A DNA stretch of 64,000 bases from Massilia phyllostachyos (GCF_021044825.1 NZ_JAJNOC010000005.1:124001-188000), one strand, 5' to 3'. Positions 8,526 to 17,635 are shown, numbered from the stretch's first letter. A program made the numbers and translations. The notes: generated by a model not told the origin, from the letters alone.

Positions 8526-8860
8526 AACGCTGGTTTTTGCTGGCCGCGCTGGTGGCCACCTCCGCTTCCGCCCATCACGGCTGGAGCGAATACAACGCCG
8601 ACAAGCCGCTCACCCTGAGCGGCACGATCGAGGAGTCCGGCTACATGCAGCCGCACGGCTTCGTGCGCCTGAAGACGGCCGACAAGACCTGGATGGTGGT
8701 GCTGGCGCCGCCCGGCCGCATGGAAAACCGCGGCCTGCCCAAGGAAAACCTGGCGGTGGGCACCCAGGCCTCGGTTTACGGTTATCCGCACCGCAGTAAT
8801 CCCACCGAGCTGCGCGCCGAACGCATCACGGTCAAGGACAAGACCACGGAGCTGCGCTGA
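8522..8860 (+). CDS. small periplasmic DUF6152 protein
   Basis: 112 residues: a signal peptide ending SASA, then HHGWSEYNADKPLTLSGTIEESGYMQPHGFVRLKTADKTWMV-type sequence characteristic of DUF6152 (motifs HHGWSEY and PHGFVRL). The domain is an OB-like beta fold of unknown function, often beside membrane proteins like the next gene. It overlaps both neighbours by a few bases (ATGA at 8522, TGATG at 8858), so the three genes form a translationally coupled unit. Confidence 0.75.
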   Translation: MKRWFLLAALVATSASAHHGWSEYNADKPLTLSGTIEESGYMQPHGFVRLKTADKTWMVVLAPPGRMENRGLPKENLAVGTQASVYGYPHRSNPTELRAERITVKDKTTELR

Positions 8861-9339
8861 TGCCGCTGCAGGACGCGGCGGCCTTCGCCGCGTCGCTGCC
8901 GCTGGCGCGGGCCATGCGCGAGCACGCCTGGCTGTATCCGGCGGTCGAGACCATGCACATCGTCGGCTTCGCGGTGCTGGTGGGCGCGGTCGCGATGTTC
9001 GACCTGCGCGTGCTCGGCTTCGGCCGCCAGTTGCCGGTGTGCGCGCTGGCGCGCCACCTGCTGCCCTGGTCGGCCGGCAGCATGCTGCTGGTGCTGCCCA
9101 CCGGCCTGCTGCTGTTCTTGGCCGACCCGGCGGCGCTGCTGGCGAACCGGGTCTTCCTGCTCAAGCTGGCGCTGATCGCCCTCGCCGGCATGAATGCGCT
9201 CGCCTTCCACACGGGACCATACCGCGGCGTCCACGCCTGGTCCGCGCGTGCGCCCGGCCGGGCGGTCCTGCACGCCCTGCTGTCGCTGGGCCTGTGGCTC
9301 GCGGTGCTCGCCAGCGGACGCCTGATCGCCTATTTCTGA
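8860..9339 (+). CDS. multi-pass membrane protein (DUF6644-like)
   Basis: 159 residues with four hydrophobic segments: about 27-50 (TMHIVGFAVLVGAVAMFDL), 65-88, 95-112 and 130-155. The pattern E-T-M-H-I-x-G-F-A in helix 1 is typical of DUF6644 proteins; histidines in the helices could suggest a redox or heme role, but none is shown. It is coupled to the DUF6152 gene (TGATG overlap). Confidence 0.65.
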   Translation: MPLQDAAAFAASLPLARAMREHAWLYPAVETMHIVGFAVLVGAVAMFDLRVLGFGRQLPVCALARHLLPWSAGSMLLVLPTGLLLFLADPAALLANRVFLLKLALIALAGMNALAFHTGPYRGVHAWSARAPGRAVLHALLSLGLWLAVLASGRLIAYF

Positions 9340-9384
9340 ACGCCTGTTGCCAAGGCCGGGAGAGCGCACTATGCTGGGCGCATC

Positions 9385-10071
9385 ATGTGCGTCAACTACC
9401 ACTCCCCCACCCGCGAACAGTTCGGCACCCTCGGCGCCTTCAGCGAGCTGCCGGCCGACTGGCGCTGGCCCGAGGAAGTCTGGAAGGACTACACGGCCCC
9501 CATCGTGCGCCGCGGCCAGGACGGCAGCCCCATGGCCTGCCTGGCCAGCTACGGCATGGTCCCGCGCCGCCACATCCCGCCCGGCGTGAAGCCCTTCGAC
9601 ACCATGAACGCGCGCGCCGAATCGCTGGGCGAGCGCCGTTCCTTCGCCCCCGCCTGGCGCCGCCTGCAGCTGTGCGCGGTGCCGATGTCCTGGTTCTACG
9701 AGCCCTGCTACGAAAGCGGCCGCGCGGTGCGCCACGCGATCGGCATGCTTGATGACAGCCTGTTCTACGTCGCCGGCCTGTGGCGCGAATGGAGCGAAAG
9801 CGATGGCTCCCTGGCGTCCTCGTTCACCCAGATCACGATCAACGCCGACGACCATCCGCTGATGTCGCGCATGCACAAGCCGGACGACGAGAAGCGTTCG
9901 CTGGTCGTGGTCCGGCCCGAGGAGCTGGACGACTGGCTGGCCTGCCGCGACGTCGAGACCGCGCGCAGCTTCCTGCGCCACTACCCGGCGGCGCGCATGA
10001 AGGACTGGGCGGCGCCGCAGACGGTGGTCAAGAAGGCGCCCGCACCGTCGCCGAACCTCTCGCTGTTCTGA
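9385..10071 (+). CDS. SOS response-associated peptidase (SRAP, YedK/HMCES family)
   Basis: 228 residues beginning MCVN. SRAP proteins use Cys2 to form a thiazolidine crosslink to abasic sites in single-stranded DNA, shielding them from breakage. The expected residues align with YedK: Cys2, Asn75 and Arg77 in FDTMNARAES, Glu106 in SWFYEP, and His164 in DHPLMSRMH. Residues 3-4 are VN where most members have GR, and the usual FYEW is FYEP, so this is a divergent member. A lone gene; its SOS link is family knowledge, not visible here. Confidence 0.85.
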   Translation: MCVNYHSPTREQFGTLGAFSELPADWRWPEEVWKDYTAPIVRRGQDGSPMACLASYGMVPRRHIPPGVKPFDTMNARAESLGERRSFAPAWRRLQLCAVPMSWFYEPCYESGRAVRHAIGMLDDSLFYVAGLWREWSESDGSLASSFTQITINADDHPLMSRMHKPDDEKRSLVVVRPEELDDWLACRDVETARSFLRHYPAARMKDWAAPQTVVKKAPAPSPNLSLF

Positions 10072-10092
10072 ACCGTGCTACATTTGGGCATC

Positions 10093-10866
10093 ATGCTCAA
10101 ATACGTCACCACCTTCGCGCTGGCCCTGGGCGTCAGCGCCGGCGCCCACGCACAGAACGTCCCGATCTACGGCTACGTCGTCAAGAACACCTACCCGCAC
10201 GACCCCAAGGCCTTCACCCAGGGCCTGTTCTTCCGCGACGGCCACCTGTACGAGACCACGGGCCGCAACGGCACCTCCTCGCTGCGCAAGGTGGAGCTGA
10301 ACACCGGCAAGGTGCTGCAGAAGTCCGACATGCCGCAGGAGATCTTCGGCGAAGGCTCGACCCCGGTCGGCAACGACATCGTTGCGCTCACCTGGACCTC
10401 GCAGGTCGGCTACGTGTTCGACATGAAGACCTTCAAGCTGAAAAGCACCTTCAAGTACGTGGGCGAAGGCTGGGGCCTGGCCAGCGACGCGAAGAACATC
10501 TACATGAGCGACGGCAGCTCCTTCATCCGCATCCTCGAACCGAAAACCTTCAAGGAACTGCGCCGCATCCAGGTGACCCACGCCGGCAAGCCGATCGAGA
10601 ACCTCAACGAACTCGAGATGGTCGACGGCGAGCTGTTCTCGAACGTCTGGGGCAGTGAACTGATCCTGCGCATCGACCCCGCCAGCGGCAGCGTCAAGGG
10701 CGTGATCAACCTGGAGGGCCTGCTGCCGCCGGCGCAGCGCGGCACCGCCGACCCGGACGCCGTCTTGAACGGCATCGCCTGGGACGCCAAGCGCAAGCGC
10801 CTGTTCGTCACCGGCAAGCTGTGGCCCAAGCTGTTCGAGATCGACCTGGTGCCGCAGAAGCGCTGA
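10093..10866 (+). CDS. glutaminyl-peptide cyclotransferase (glutamine cyclotransferase)
   Basis: 257 residues from the ATG at 10093, which gives a good signal peptide (MLKYVTTFALALGVSAGAHA); an in-frame start at 10075 would add six residues before it. The body is the five-bladed beta-propeller of plant/bacterial-type glutamine cyclotransferases: YPHDPKAFTQGLFF, YETTGRNGTSSLRKV, NLNELEMVDGELFSNVW and NGIAWD. The enzyme cyclises N-terminal glutamine of exported peptides to pyroglutamate in the periplasm. The gene ends next to a convergent quinone reductase gene. Confidence 0.87.
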   Translation: MLKYVTTFALALGVSAGAHAQNVPIYGYVVKNTYPHDPKAFTQGLFFRDGHLYETTGRNGTSSLRKVELNTGKVLQKSDMPQEIFGEGSTPVGNDIVALTWTSQVGYVFDMKTFKLKSTFKYVGEGWGLASDAKNIYMSDGSSFIRILEPKTFKELRRIQVTHAGKPIENLNELEMVDGELFSNVWGSELILRIDPASGSVKGVINLEGLLPPAQRGTADPDAVLNGIAWDAKRKRLFVTGKLWPKLFEIDLVPQKR

Positions 10867-11892
10867 TCAACCCTGATCGGTGACGTCGATGACGACCTTG
10901 CCGAAGTGCGAGCCCGATTCCATGTAGCGGTAGGCCTCATTCGCCTGGCCGAAGGGGAACACGCGGTCGATGGCCGGCTTCACTCCCGTCACGTCGACGA
11001 AGCGCATCACGTCTTCCAGCATGGTGCGGCTGCCGACGAAAATCCCCACCAGGCGCTTGGCCGTGGCCAGCAGCGAAGCCGGATTGACTTCGCCGCCGAA
11101 GCCGCTGACGCCGCCGATGATGGCGACCGTGCCGCCCATCGCCGCCGCCGACACCGAGCGGTTCACGGTGCCCTTGCCGCCCACTTCCAGCACCACGTTG
11201 GCGCCGCGGCCCTGCGTGAATGCCAGCACTTCCTCGTGCCACTCCGGGATGCTGGCGTAGTTGATGGTGTGGTGGGCGCCAAGATCGCGCGCCCGCTGCA
11301 GCTTGTCGTCGCTGGACGAGGTGATGATGGTGCGCAGCCCGGCCGCCCTGGCCAGCTGCATGCCCAGCACCGACACGCCGCCGGTGCCGAGGAAGAGGGC
11401 CGTGTCGCCCGGCTTGATCGCATTGCTGGACACGAAGATCGCATTCCAGGCCGTGACGCCCGCGCAGGGCATGGTGGACGCCTCGACGAAGCTGAGCGAG
11501 GCCGGGATCTTCGCCAGCGCCTCTTCGTGCAGCACGACTTCTTCGGCCAGCATGCCGTCGATGTCGCCGCCCAGCGCGTGGCGGATCTTCTCGGGCGCGG
11601 TCATGCCGTCCTGCCAGTAAGGGAAGAAGGAGCCGGCCACCCGGTCGCCCACCTGCACCCGGGTCACGCCCGGCCCCACGGCCAGCACCTCGCCGGCGCC
11701 GTCCGAGCAGGGGACGATGGGGTCGTCCACGGTGACGAGGTAGTTGCCGCTGGCGACCATCAGGTCGCGGTAGTTGAGCGAGACCGCGTGCACGCGGACG
11801 CGCACTTCGTAGGGCGCGAGGTCGCGGTCCGGGTAGTCCACGCATTGCAGGCCATCGATGGATGCGCCGGGAAGGATCTGGTATGCCCGCAT
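10867..11892 (-). CDS. NAD(P)-dependent alcohol dehydrogenase / quinone oxidoreductase family
   Basis: 341 residues of the medium-chain dehydrogenase superfamily: GroES-like domain (EVRVRVHAVSLNYRDLMVASG), Rossmann motif FLGTGGVSVLGMQLARAAG near residue 165-185, and C-terminal SHFGKVVIDV. Catalytic zinc ligands are not evident, so a quinone or enoyl reductase activity with NADPH is more likely than alcohol oxidation. Start ATG is preceded by AGGAG in the antisense reading. It heads no obvious pathway; downstream is the end of glutaminyl cyclase. Confidence 0.8.
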   Translation of the reverse strand: MRAYQILPGASIDGLQCVDYPDRDLAPYEVRVRVHAVSLNYRDLMVASGNYLVTVDDPIVPCSDGAGEVLAVGPGVTRVQVGDRVAGSFFPYWQDGMTAPEKIRHALGGDIDGMLAEEVVLHEEALAKIPASLSFVEASTMPCAGVTAWNAIFVSSNAIKPGDTALFLGTGGVSVLGMQLARAAGLRTIITSSSDDKLQRARDLGAHHTINYASIPEWHEEVLAFTQGRGANVVLEVGGKGTVNRSVSAAAMGGTVAIIGGVSGFGGEVNPASLLATAKRLVGIFVGSRTMLEDVMRFVDVTGVKPAIDRVFPFGQANEAYRYMESGSHFGKVVIDVTDQG

Positions 11893-11926
11893 GGGGTTCT
11901 CCTTGGATGTCGGTTGAAGGTCCGGG

Positions 11927-12391
11927 TCACACGGGCTTGGCCACCATCAGCCAGAAGATCGCCACGAAGGCGATAAAGGCCGGCACACCCAGCGTGACCC
12001 AGATTCGGAAATAGCGCCAGTACTGCGCCGTGAGTTCGGTGCTGCTGCGCGCCGCCTCTTGCGCGATGTCGCGCATGCGGATCTGCAGCCACACCACCGG
12101 CAGCCAGCAGGCGCCGGCCAGCACGTACAGGGCGATCGACCACATGATCCACCTGCTGTGCAGCGGATAGCCGGCCAGGTGGATCATGTAGAAGCCGGTG
12201 GCCGGCTGCAGGATGGCGGTGGTGGCGGTGAACAGCCAGTCGGCGATCACGACGTATTTCGCCACCACGGCGATCGCGCGCACGTCGCGGCTGACGTTCG
12301 CGAACAGCATGTAGAAGGCCGAGCCGATGCCGGTCCCGAACAGGAAGGTGGACGACAGGATGTGCAGCCACTTGACGACGACGTAGTCCAT
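11927..12391 (-). CDS. DUF2269 family membrane protein
   Basis: 154 residues with four predicted transmembrane helices: about 4-27 (VKWLHILSSTFLFGTGIGSAF), 45-70, 78-103 and 128-150. The WLHILSSTFLFGTGIG start is typical of DUF2269. Function unknown. It begins one base after the end of the SDR-DoxX gene on the same strand and is almost certainly co-transcribed with it; this pairing of the two families is common. Confidence 0.8.
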   Translation of the reverse strand: MDYVVVKWLHILSSTFLFGTGIGSAFYMLFANVSRDVRAIAVVAKYVVIADWLFTATTAILQPATGFYMIHLAGYPLHSRWIMWSIALYVLAGACWLPVVWLQIRMRDIAQEAARSSTELTAQYWRYFRIWVTLGVPAFIAFVAIFWLMVAKPV

Positions 12392-12392
12392 T

Positions 12393-13682
12393 TCAGCGTT
12401 CCTCGAGTTCGTAGAGCAGCCAGATGGCGGCCAGCATCGGCAGGTTCTTGATGAGCGGTCCGTAGGGGTGCAGCAGGAATTCCGGCAGCCTGACGGCGAT
12501 GACGACGGTATAGAAGCCGATCAGGCCGAGCTGCATCAGCCACAGCCAGCGCCGCCGCGCGAAGAACAGGATGCCCAGGCCCAGCAGCAGGTCGAAGGTG
12601 GCGGCGCCGTACAGCATCAGCGGCTGCAGCGCGTCCGGGATGCCGCTGCGCGCCAGCAGCGCATAGCTGGCCTCGACCGGATACAGGCCGTAGGACACGA
12701 TCGCCGTGATCAGCCACACCGCCACGATGCTATAGCGAAGGACCGGCAGCAGCCACCCCAGCTTGGCCTGCGCGCGGGCGCCCGCTGCGTCCGCGATGAA
12801 TTGCGAGACCGGCCGCGGCGGATGCCCGATCAGCTGCGCCGTCATGGCCGCGTCGCCGGCGTTGCCGCGCTCGAGCATGCGCAGCGCGTCCGGATCGAGC
12901 AGGCCGCCCGGCAGCCAGCGTCCGAGATGCGCCAGGCCGCGCGCCAGCACACCGGGCAGCGGCAGCACCTTCTGGCGTCCCATGCCCATGCCGGTCCGTA
13001 GCGCCTGCAGATAATCCACGAAGGGCATGGCCTGCGGCCCCACCAGCGGCACCCGCAACGCCGTGCCCGACCCGTGCGGGATCGGCAGCCGGTGCCTGAG
13101 CAGGCCGACGATGGCCGCCACCAGGTCGTCGATGTGGATCGGCTGCACCAGCTGCGGCGCGCTGCCCAAGCGCACGGTGAACGGCATGCTCGCCAGGGTA
13201 CGGAAGGCGCGCGCGCTGGCGCCGTCGCCGCCGTAGACCAGCGAGGGCTGGACGATGTACGCGCGCAGCGGCAGCGACGCCAGGAAATCGTCGGCCGCTT
13301 TTTTCGAGAGGTGGTAGGGCGTGTCGGCCTCGCGGTCGGCGCCCAGCGCCGACAGCTGGATCACCATCTGCACCTCATGCGATTCGGCGCAGGCGGCGAA
13401 CAGGGCGCGCGGCGTTTCGGTGTGCAGGCGCGCAAAGGTCTGGCTGCCGGATTCGCGGAAGATCCCGACTGTATTGACCACCGCGTCGATGCCGGAAAGG
13501 CGCGCCAGCCAAGTCGTTTGTTGGGTATCGTTGGCGAAGTCCGCATGGATATAAGTGAGGCGAGCATCGCTGCTGTTCTTGGGCTTGCGTACCGCACACA
13601 CGACGTGGTGGCCTTCAGCCAGCAGCGCCTGCAGCAGGTGCTGCCCGATGAAGCCGCTGGCGCCCGTCAACAAAATCCGCAT
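12393..13682 (-). CDS. SDR-family NAD(P)-binding protein fused to a DoxX-like membrane domain
   Basis: 429 residues. The N-terminal roughly 290 residues form an extended/atypical SDR Rossmann domain (MRILLTGASGFIGQHLLQAL, then YHLSKKAADDFL with a Y-x3-K-like motif). The C-terminal 120 residues carry four hydrophobic helices of a DoxX-like domain (from SIVAVWLITAIVSYGLY to LPMLAAIWLLYELEE). Such fusions are predicted membrane-anchored oxidoreductases of unknown substrate. It is followed by the DUF2269 gene; a shared membrane role is likely but unproven. Confidence 0.82.
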   Translation of the reverse strand: MRILLTGASGFIGQHLLQALLAEGHHVVCAVRKPKNSSDARLTYIHADFANDTQQTTWLARLSGIDAVVNTVGIFRESGSQTFARLHTETPRALFAACAESHEVQMVIQLSALGADREADTPYHLSKKAADDFLASLPLRAYIVQPSLVYGGDGASARAFRTLASMPFTVRLGSAPQLVQPIHIDDLVAAIVGLLRHRLPIPHGSGTALRVPLVGPQAMPFVDYLQALRTGMGMGRQKVLPLPGVLARGLAHLGRWLPGGLLDPDALRMLERGNAGDAAMTAQLIGHPPRPVSQFIADAAGARAQAKLGWLLPVLRYSIVAVWLITAIVSYGLYPVEASYALLARSGIPDALQPLMLYGAATFDLLLGLGILFFARRRWLWLMQLGLIGFYTVVIAVRLPEFLLHPYGPLIKNLPMLAAIWLLYELEER

Positions 13683-13723
13683 CCATGCTTCCTTTCACCA
13701 CTTCAAAGACAAAGAGAAAAATC

Positions 13724-14227
13724 ATGCAAAACTGGACCAAGACCCTCGAGCGCGGCCTCGTCTCCGGCGCCACCTCCAGCCTGCTCTCGACCGTCGCGCT
13801 GGCGATCGCCGGCAAGAAGGAGACCGGCAGCGCGCTCGCGCCGACCAATGCGGTCAGCCACTACGTGCACGGCGACAAGGCCGCGCGCAAGGGCGGCGCC
13901 TCGCTGCGCTACACGGTGACCGGCTACCTGATCCACCATGCCAGCTCGACCTTCTGGTCGCTGGTGTTCGAAAAGGTCGCCGGGCGCCACCTCGACCGCA
14001 GCTCGCCGGTGGGCATCCTCACGGCGTCGGCCGCGACGTCCGCCTTCGCCGCCTTCGCCGACTACAAGCTCACGCCGAAGCGCTTCCAGCCCGGCTACGA
14101 AAAACACCTGTCGCAGAAATCGCTGGCCGGCGTGTATGCCTGCCTGGCTCTGGGACTGGCTGTCGGGTCCACGCTCATGCGCCAGAACGAACCCGCACCC
14201 AGTCTAGAGCAGAAGCCGAAATCATGA
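13724..14227 (+). CDS. conserved protein of unknown function, full-length copy of a tandem pair
   Basis: 167 residues from the ATG at 13724. Hydrophobic segments occur at about 15-30 (SSLLSTVALAIAG), 60-78 and 130-150 (LAGVYACLALGLAVGSTLM), so it may be membrane-associated. I do not recognise a named family. The next gene is a paralogue with the same opening (RGLVSGATSS-LSTVALA--GKKE-GS) but a shortened end. It is divergent from the SDR-DoxX gene with only 41 bp between starts. Confidence 0.65.
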   Translation: MQNWTKTLERGLVSGATSSLLSTVALAIAGKKETGSALAPTNAVSHYVHGDKAARKGGASLRYTVTGYLIHHASSTFWSLVFEKVAGRHLDRSSPVGILTASAATSAFAAFADYKLTPKRFQPGYEKHLSQKSLAGVYACLALGLAVGSTLMRQNEPAPSLEQKPKS

Positions 14228-14276
14228 CGCGCCCACGCCGCGTGAGGGCGCCATCGGAGATTCGGGTGGAGGAAAC

Positions 14277-14678
14277 ATGCATGACTGGAACAAGGTAGTT
14301 CGGCGCGGCCTGGTCTCCGGCGCCACGTCCAGTATTCTCTCGACGGTGGCGCTGGCAGTCCTGGGCAAGAAGGAAGCCGGCAGCATCTGCGCGTCGACCA
14401 ATGTGATCAGCCGCTGGATCCATGGCGACAAGGCGGCGCGCCAGCGCGGCGTCTCGATGCGCTATACCGCGCCCGGCTACCTGATCCATCACGCCAGCGC
14501 GACCTTCTGGGCGATCCTGTTCGAACGCTGCGCCGGCAAGCATCTCGACCGCAGGACGCCGGCCGGAACCTTGGGCGCCTCGGCGGCCACCGCCGCCCTG
14601 GCGCGCCCGCATCAACGAAAAAGGCCGCCCGAAGGCGGCCTCACGTTACCGATCCAGGAAAGCGATCAGAACTCGTAG
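14277..14678 (+). CDS. C-terminally truncated paralogue of the preceding gene (possible pseudogene)
   Basis: 133 residues. Residues 1-105 align closely with the upstream gene (RRGLVSGATSSILSTVALAVLGKKEAGSICASTN-type sequence), then similarity stops at the match to residue about 105 of the intact copy. The last 27 residues (RPHQRKRPPEGGLTLP...) are read from the TonB-receptor terminator and the end of that gene on the other strand. The intact copy has about 60 more residues here, including its last hydrophobic helix. This looks like a tandem duplication whose 3' end was lost when the downstream region was joined. Confidence 0.55.
   Translation: MHDWNKVVRRGLVSGATSSILSTVALAVLGKKEAGSICASTNVISRWIHGDKAARQRGVSMRYTAPGYLIHHASATFWAILFERCAGKHLDRRTPAGTLGASAATAALARPHQRKRPPEGGLTLPIQESDQNS
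14618..14640 (-). terminator. Rho-independent terminator of the TonB-dependent receptor gene
   Basis: Read on the minus strand, GGCCGCC-TTCG-GGCGGCC is followed by five T residues. It sits 26 bp beyond the receptor stop codon, inside the reading frame of the truncated paralogue on the plus strand. Confidence 0.85.
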
Positions 14679-17635
14679 CGGGCCGTGAAGCGCACGCCGC
14701 GCGGCGACTGGTACGAGGTCGGACGCTTCCAGTTCAGGTTCAGGCGGCCTTCCGCGGCGCTGGTGGTAGCGCGGCTGTAGTCGCGGATTTCGTCGTACTC
14801 GGTGGCCTTCTGCGTATTGAACACGTTGAACACGTCGACCTGCAGGGTCAGCTTCTGCGTACCGATCTTCGGCAGGTAGGCGAAGGACATGTCGAGCGAC
14901 GAGGTCCATGGCGTACGGCCGAAGGTGCCGCGGTTGTGCAGCTCGCTCTTGCCCTTGTCGTTCAGGCAGTAGAACGAGGATGCGGTCGAGTAGCCGGCGG
15001 CGTCGCCGTAGTCCGGCGCGTCGTAGGGCACGAAGCCGACGCAGCTGACCGGGCGGCCGGAAGCGATGGTGGCGTTGAAGCCCAGACGCATCTGGTCGTT
15101 CAGCATGTAGTTGCCGTAGGCCTTCAGCACGTGGCGGCGATCATTCGACAGGTAGCCGGTCGAGCCACGCGTCAGCGAGGGGAAGTCGAAGTCCTGCGAC
15201 ACGCCCGCGTCTTCCTGGTTGATGATCGACGTCACGTAACCTTCAGCCGAACCGAACGATTTCGACAGGGTGTACGACGCGCTCAGGTTCCACTTGCCGT
15301 CGAACGGACGTTCCAGCGTGAATTCCAGCGCCTTGTACTTGCGGGTGTATTTTTCCAGGCCAATATAGGAGGCAGGGAAGGTGATCGGCACCAGCTTGCC
15401 GTTGTTGTCGATGTCTACCTGCAGGGTGACGTCCTGGCCCGGATTGACCATCATGCACTGCGCCATCGTGCTCGAATCGAAGTTCGGGTGGTTGTTATCG
15501 GCAGCCCATTTCTCGAAAGCGGAATGCGAGCAGTAGTCGTCCATGCCGTTGTTGACCTTGCGGTAGACGCCGCGCATGCCGACATTCCAGCCCTTCACGA
15601 TCGCTTGCTGGAAGCCGAGGATCACCTCGTCCTGCGACATCGGCTTGAGGTTGATGTCGGCCACGGTGGCGGGGTTTGGCAGGCTGCCGTCGCCGTTGAT
15701 CAGCGGCGAGCCGACCTGCTTGATGCCCAGCGGCGCGGCGGTGACGGGGTCGATGCCGGTGTAGGTGTAGAAGGTATCGCTGGACAGCTCGCCGCGGGTG
15801 GCGCGGATATTGGTGTTCGAGGCGACCGGGATGTAGTAGCGGCCGGCGGTGCCATACACCTTGGTGGTGGCGTCGCCCTTCACGTCCCACGAGAAGCCGA
15901 CACGCGGCGCGCGCAGCCAGTCGGCCTTGACGAAGCTGTCGCCGTCGCCGTTCATGTTGTCGAACGACTCCCAGCGCATGCCGCCGTACAGCAGGATGTT
16001 GTCGGTGAGCTTCCAGTTGTCTTCGATGTAGTAGGCGTCGTTCTTGACTTCGAATTCACCTGAAGTGCTGGTGCTGATGCGGCCGCGTACATAGTTTCCA
16101 CCCGGCGCCACGGCATTGGGGACGCCGTTGACGGTGCCGGTGGCGCTGCGCAGGTAGCGCCAGTAGATGCCGCCCGAGAAGGCCGAACCGGCTTCGGAAG
16201 AGGTGAATTTCTGCGAGTCGACACCGCCGCGCAGGGTGTGCGCGCCAAGGACCCAGTCGGCGTCCACACGGAAGGCGCGGCGCTTGTCTTCGTCGTACTC
16301 GGGCGTATTCGGGTCGCGCGCATTGGTGGCGAACGGTTCGTTCCAGCAGCCGAGCTTGGTGACATCGACGTCGTACACGGTCGGGCAATTCAGCGCCGCC
16401 ACGCGGTAGCCGGTGGTACGCGGCAGCTTCTCGTCCACCGAGCCGACCAGGGCCGACAGGGTGAAATTGTCGGTCAGGTAACCGGTGTATTTGCCGATCA
16501 GGGTATGGCCGCCGCCATTGACGCTGCCGGTGGTCGGGGTGCCGACGTGGCTGCCGGCCCAGTCCTGGCTTTCGCCGGTATGGATGTAATCGATATAGTC
16601 GTACTTGGACTTGTTGGTGATGCCGGTGAATTCCAGGCGGTGGGTGTCGTTCGGCGTGAAGTCGAGCTTGACCATGCCGTTCGGCTGGGTCGACTTGGTC
16701 TCGGTGCTGCGGTTCTGGCCGAAGCTGTCGGTGGTGTCGCGGCGTCCTTCGACGAGAGCGAAGATGAACAGCTTGTCCTTGATGATCGGGCCGCCGGTAT
16801 AGACGTTGGCGCTCAGGTCTTCGTTCTTGTTGTACTTGCGGAAGATCTTGTACTTGGCGTTGTCCGGGTCGAGGTCGAGCAGGTTCTTGCCGCTGGCCTG
16901 GAGCGATTCCGGCGAGAAGTAAACCGAGCCGCCGCCCTTCCAGGTGTTGGTGCCGCGCTTGGTCACCAGGCTGATCACGCCGCCCAGCGAACGGCCGTAT
17001 TCGGCGCCGTAGCCGCCGCTCTTGACCTGTTGCGCGCCGATCGCCTCGAACGGCAGGTTGGCATACGACAGGAAGTTACGGATGTTGGTGACGTCGAAGC
17101 CGTTGATGTAGTAGCCGTTTTCGGCCACCGAGGCGCCGCCGAAGGACGGCAGGCTGCCGCCGCCCAGGTCCGGGTCGCCGCGCACCACGCCCGGAGCCAG
17201 GATGGCGATCGCGTTGACGTCGCGCGCCACCGGCAGCGCCGCGATCTGGTCGGCGGTGAAGACGGTGCTGGTTTCCGCGGTCGAGGTGTCGATGGCGCTG
17301 CGGGTACCCTGCACGACCACGCGCGCGACGCTGTCGCCGGCCAGGTCCACGGCCGTACCGGAACCGATCGACACGCTGACGTTGCGGGTCACGCCGCCGC
17401 TTTCGACGCGGTAGGCGCCCGGCTGCAGCTTGGCGGCGTTATAGGTGCCGTTCGGCTCGACGGTAATCGTACGCGACGAGCCGTTTTCCACGCTCGTGAT
17501 CGTAATTTTTTCACCAGGCTTTGCACGGCCGTAGATCGAACCTTCCGAGCTCTGCGCAATGGCAACTGAAGAAATCAACATGCCGACTGCAATAGCGGCG
17601 GCGGTGCGCTGATAGCGCCCGGATGTGAAATGCAT
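14666..17635 (-). CDS. TonB-dependent receptor with carboxypeptidase-regulatory-like N-terminal domain (Oar-like)
   Basis: 989 residues. Signal peptide to about residue 27 (SVAIAQ); a beta-sandwich CarboxypepD_reg/CNA-B-like domain at about 30-95 (GSIYGRAKPGEKITITSVENG); a TonB plug from about 105 (STVFTADQIAALPVARDVNAI, NGYYINGFDVTN, SGGYGAEYGRSLGGVISLVTK); then a long 22-strand-type barrel ending in RFTARYEF with the terminal aromatic residue needed for outer-membrane assembly. Oar-like receptors import large or oligomeric substrates or secrete proteases; the ligand here is unknown. A repeat-bearing promoter lies upstream, suggesting tight regulation. No ExbBD/TonB genes are adjacent. Confidence 0.9.
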   Translation of the reverse strand: MHFTSGRYQRTAAAIAVGMLISSVAIAQSSEGSIYGRAKPGEKITITSVENGSSRTITVEPNGTYNAAKLQPGAYRVESGGVTRNVSVSIGSGTAVDLAGDSVARVVVQGTRSAIDTSTAETSTVFTADQIAALPVARDVNAIAILAPGVVRGDPDLGGGSLPSFGGASVAENGYYINGFDVTNIRNFLSYANLPFEAIGAQQVKSGGYGAEYGRSLGGVISLVTKRGTNTWKGGGSVYFSPESLQASGKNLLDLDPDNAKYKIFRKYNKNEDLSANVYTGGPIIKDKLFIFALVEGRRDTTDSFGQNRSTETKSTQPNGMVKLDFTPNDTHRLEFTGITNKSKYDYIDYIHTGESQDWAGSHVGTPTTGSVNGGGHTLIGKYTGYLTDNFTLSALVGSVDEKLPRTTGYRVAALNCPTVYDVDVTKLGCWNEPFATNARDPNTPEYDEDKRRAFRVDADWVLGAHTLRGGVDSQKFTSSEAGSAFSGGIYWRYLRSATGTVNGVPNAVAPGGNYVRGRISTSTSGEFEVKNDAYYIEDNWKLTDNILLYGGMRWESFDNMNGDGDSFVKADWLRAPRVGFSWDVKGDATTKVYGTAGRYYIPVASNTNIRATRGELSSDTFYTYTGIDPVTAAPLGIKQVGSPLINGDGSLPNPATVADINLKPMSQDEVILGFQQAIVKGWNVGMRGVYRKVNNGMDDYCSHSAFEKWAADNNHPNFDSSTMAQCMMVNPGQDVTLQVDIDNNGKLVPITFPASYIGLEKYTRKYKALEFTLERPFDGKWNLSASYTLSKSFGSAEGYVTSIINQEDAGVSQDFDFPSLTRGSTGYLSNDRRHVLKAYGNYMLNDQMRLGFNATIASGRPVSCVGFVPYDAPDYGDAAGYSTASSFYCLNDKGKSELHNRGTFGRTPWTSSLDMSFAYLPKIGTQKLTLQVDVFNVFNTQKATEYDEIRDYSRATTSAAEGRLNLNWKRPTSYQSPRGVRFTARYEF

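Noticed and set aside
16238-17569. 443-codon open frame opposite the TonB receptor
   Set aside because: No recognisable motif, and it lies wholly antisense to a well-supported receptor gene.
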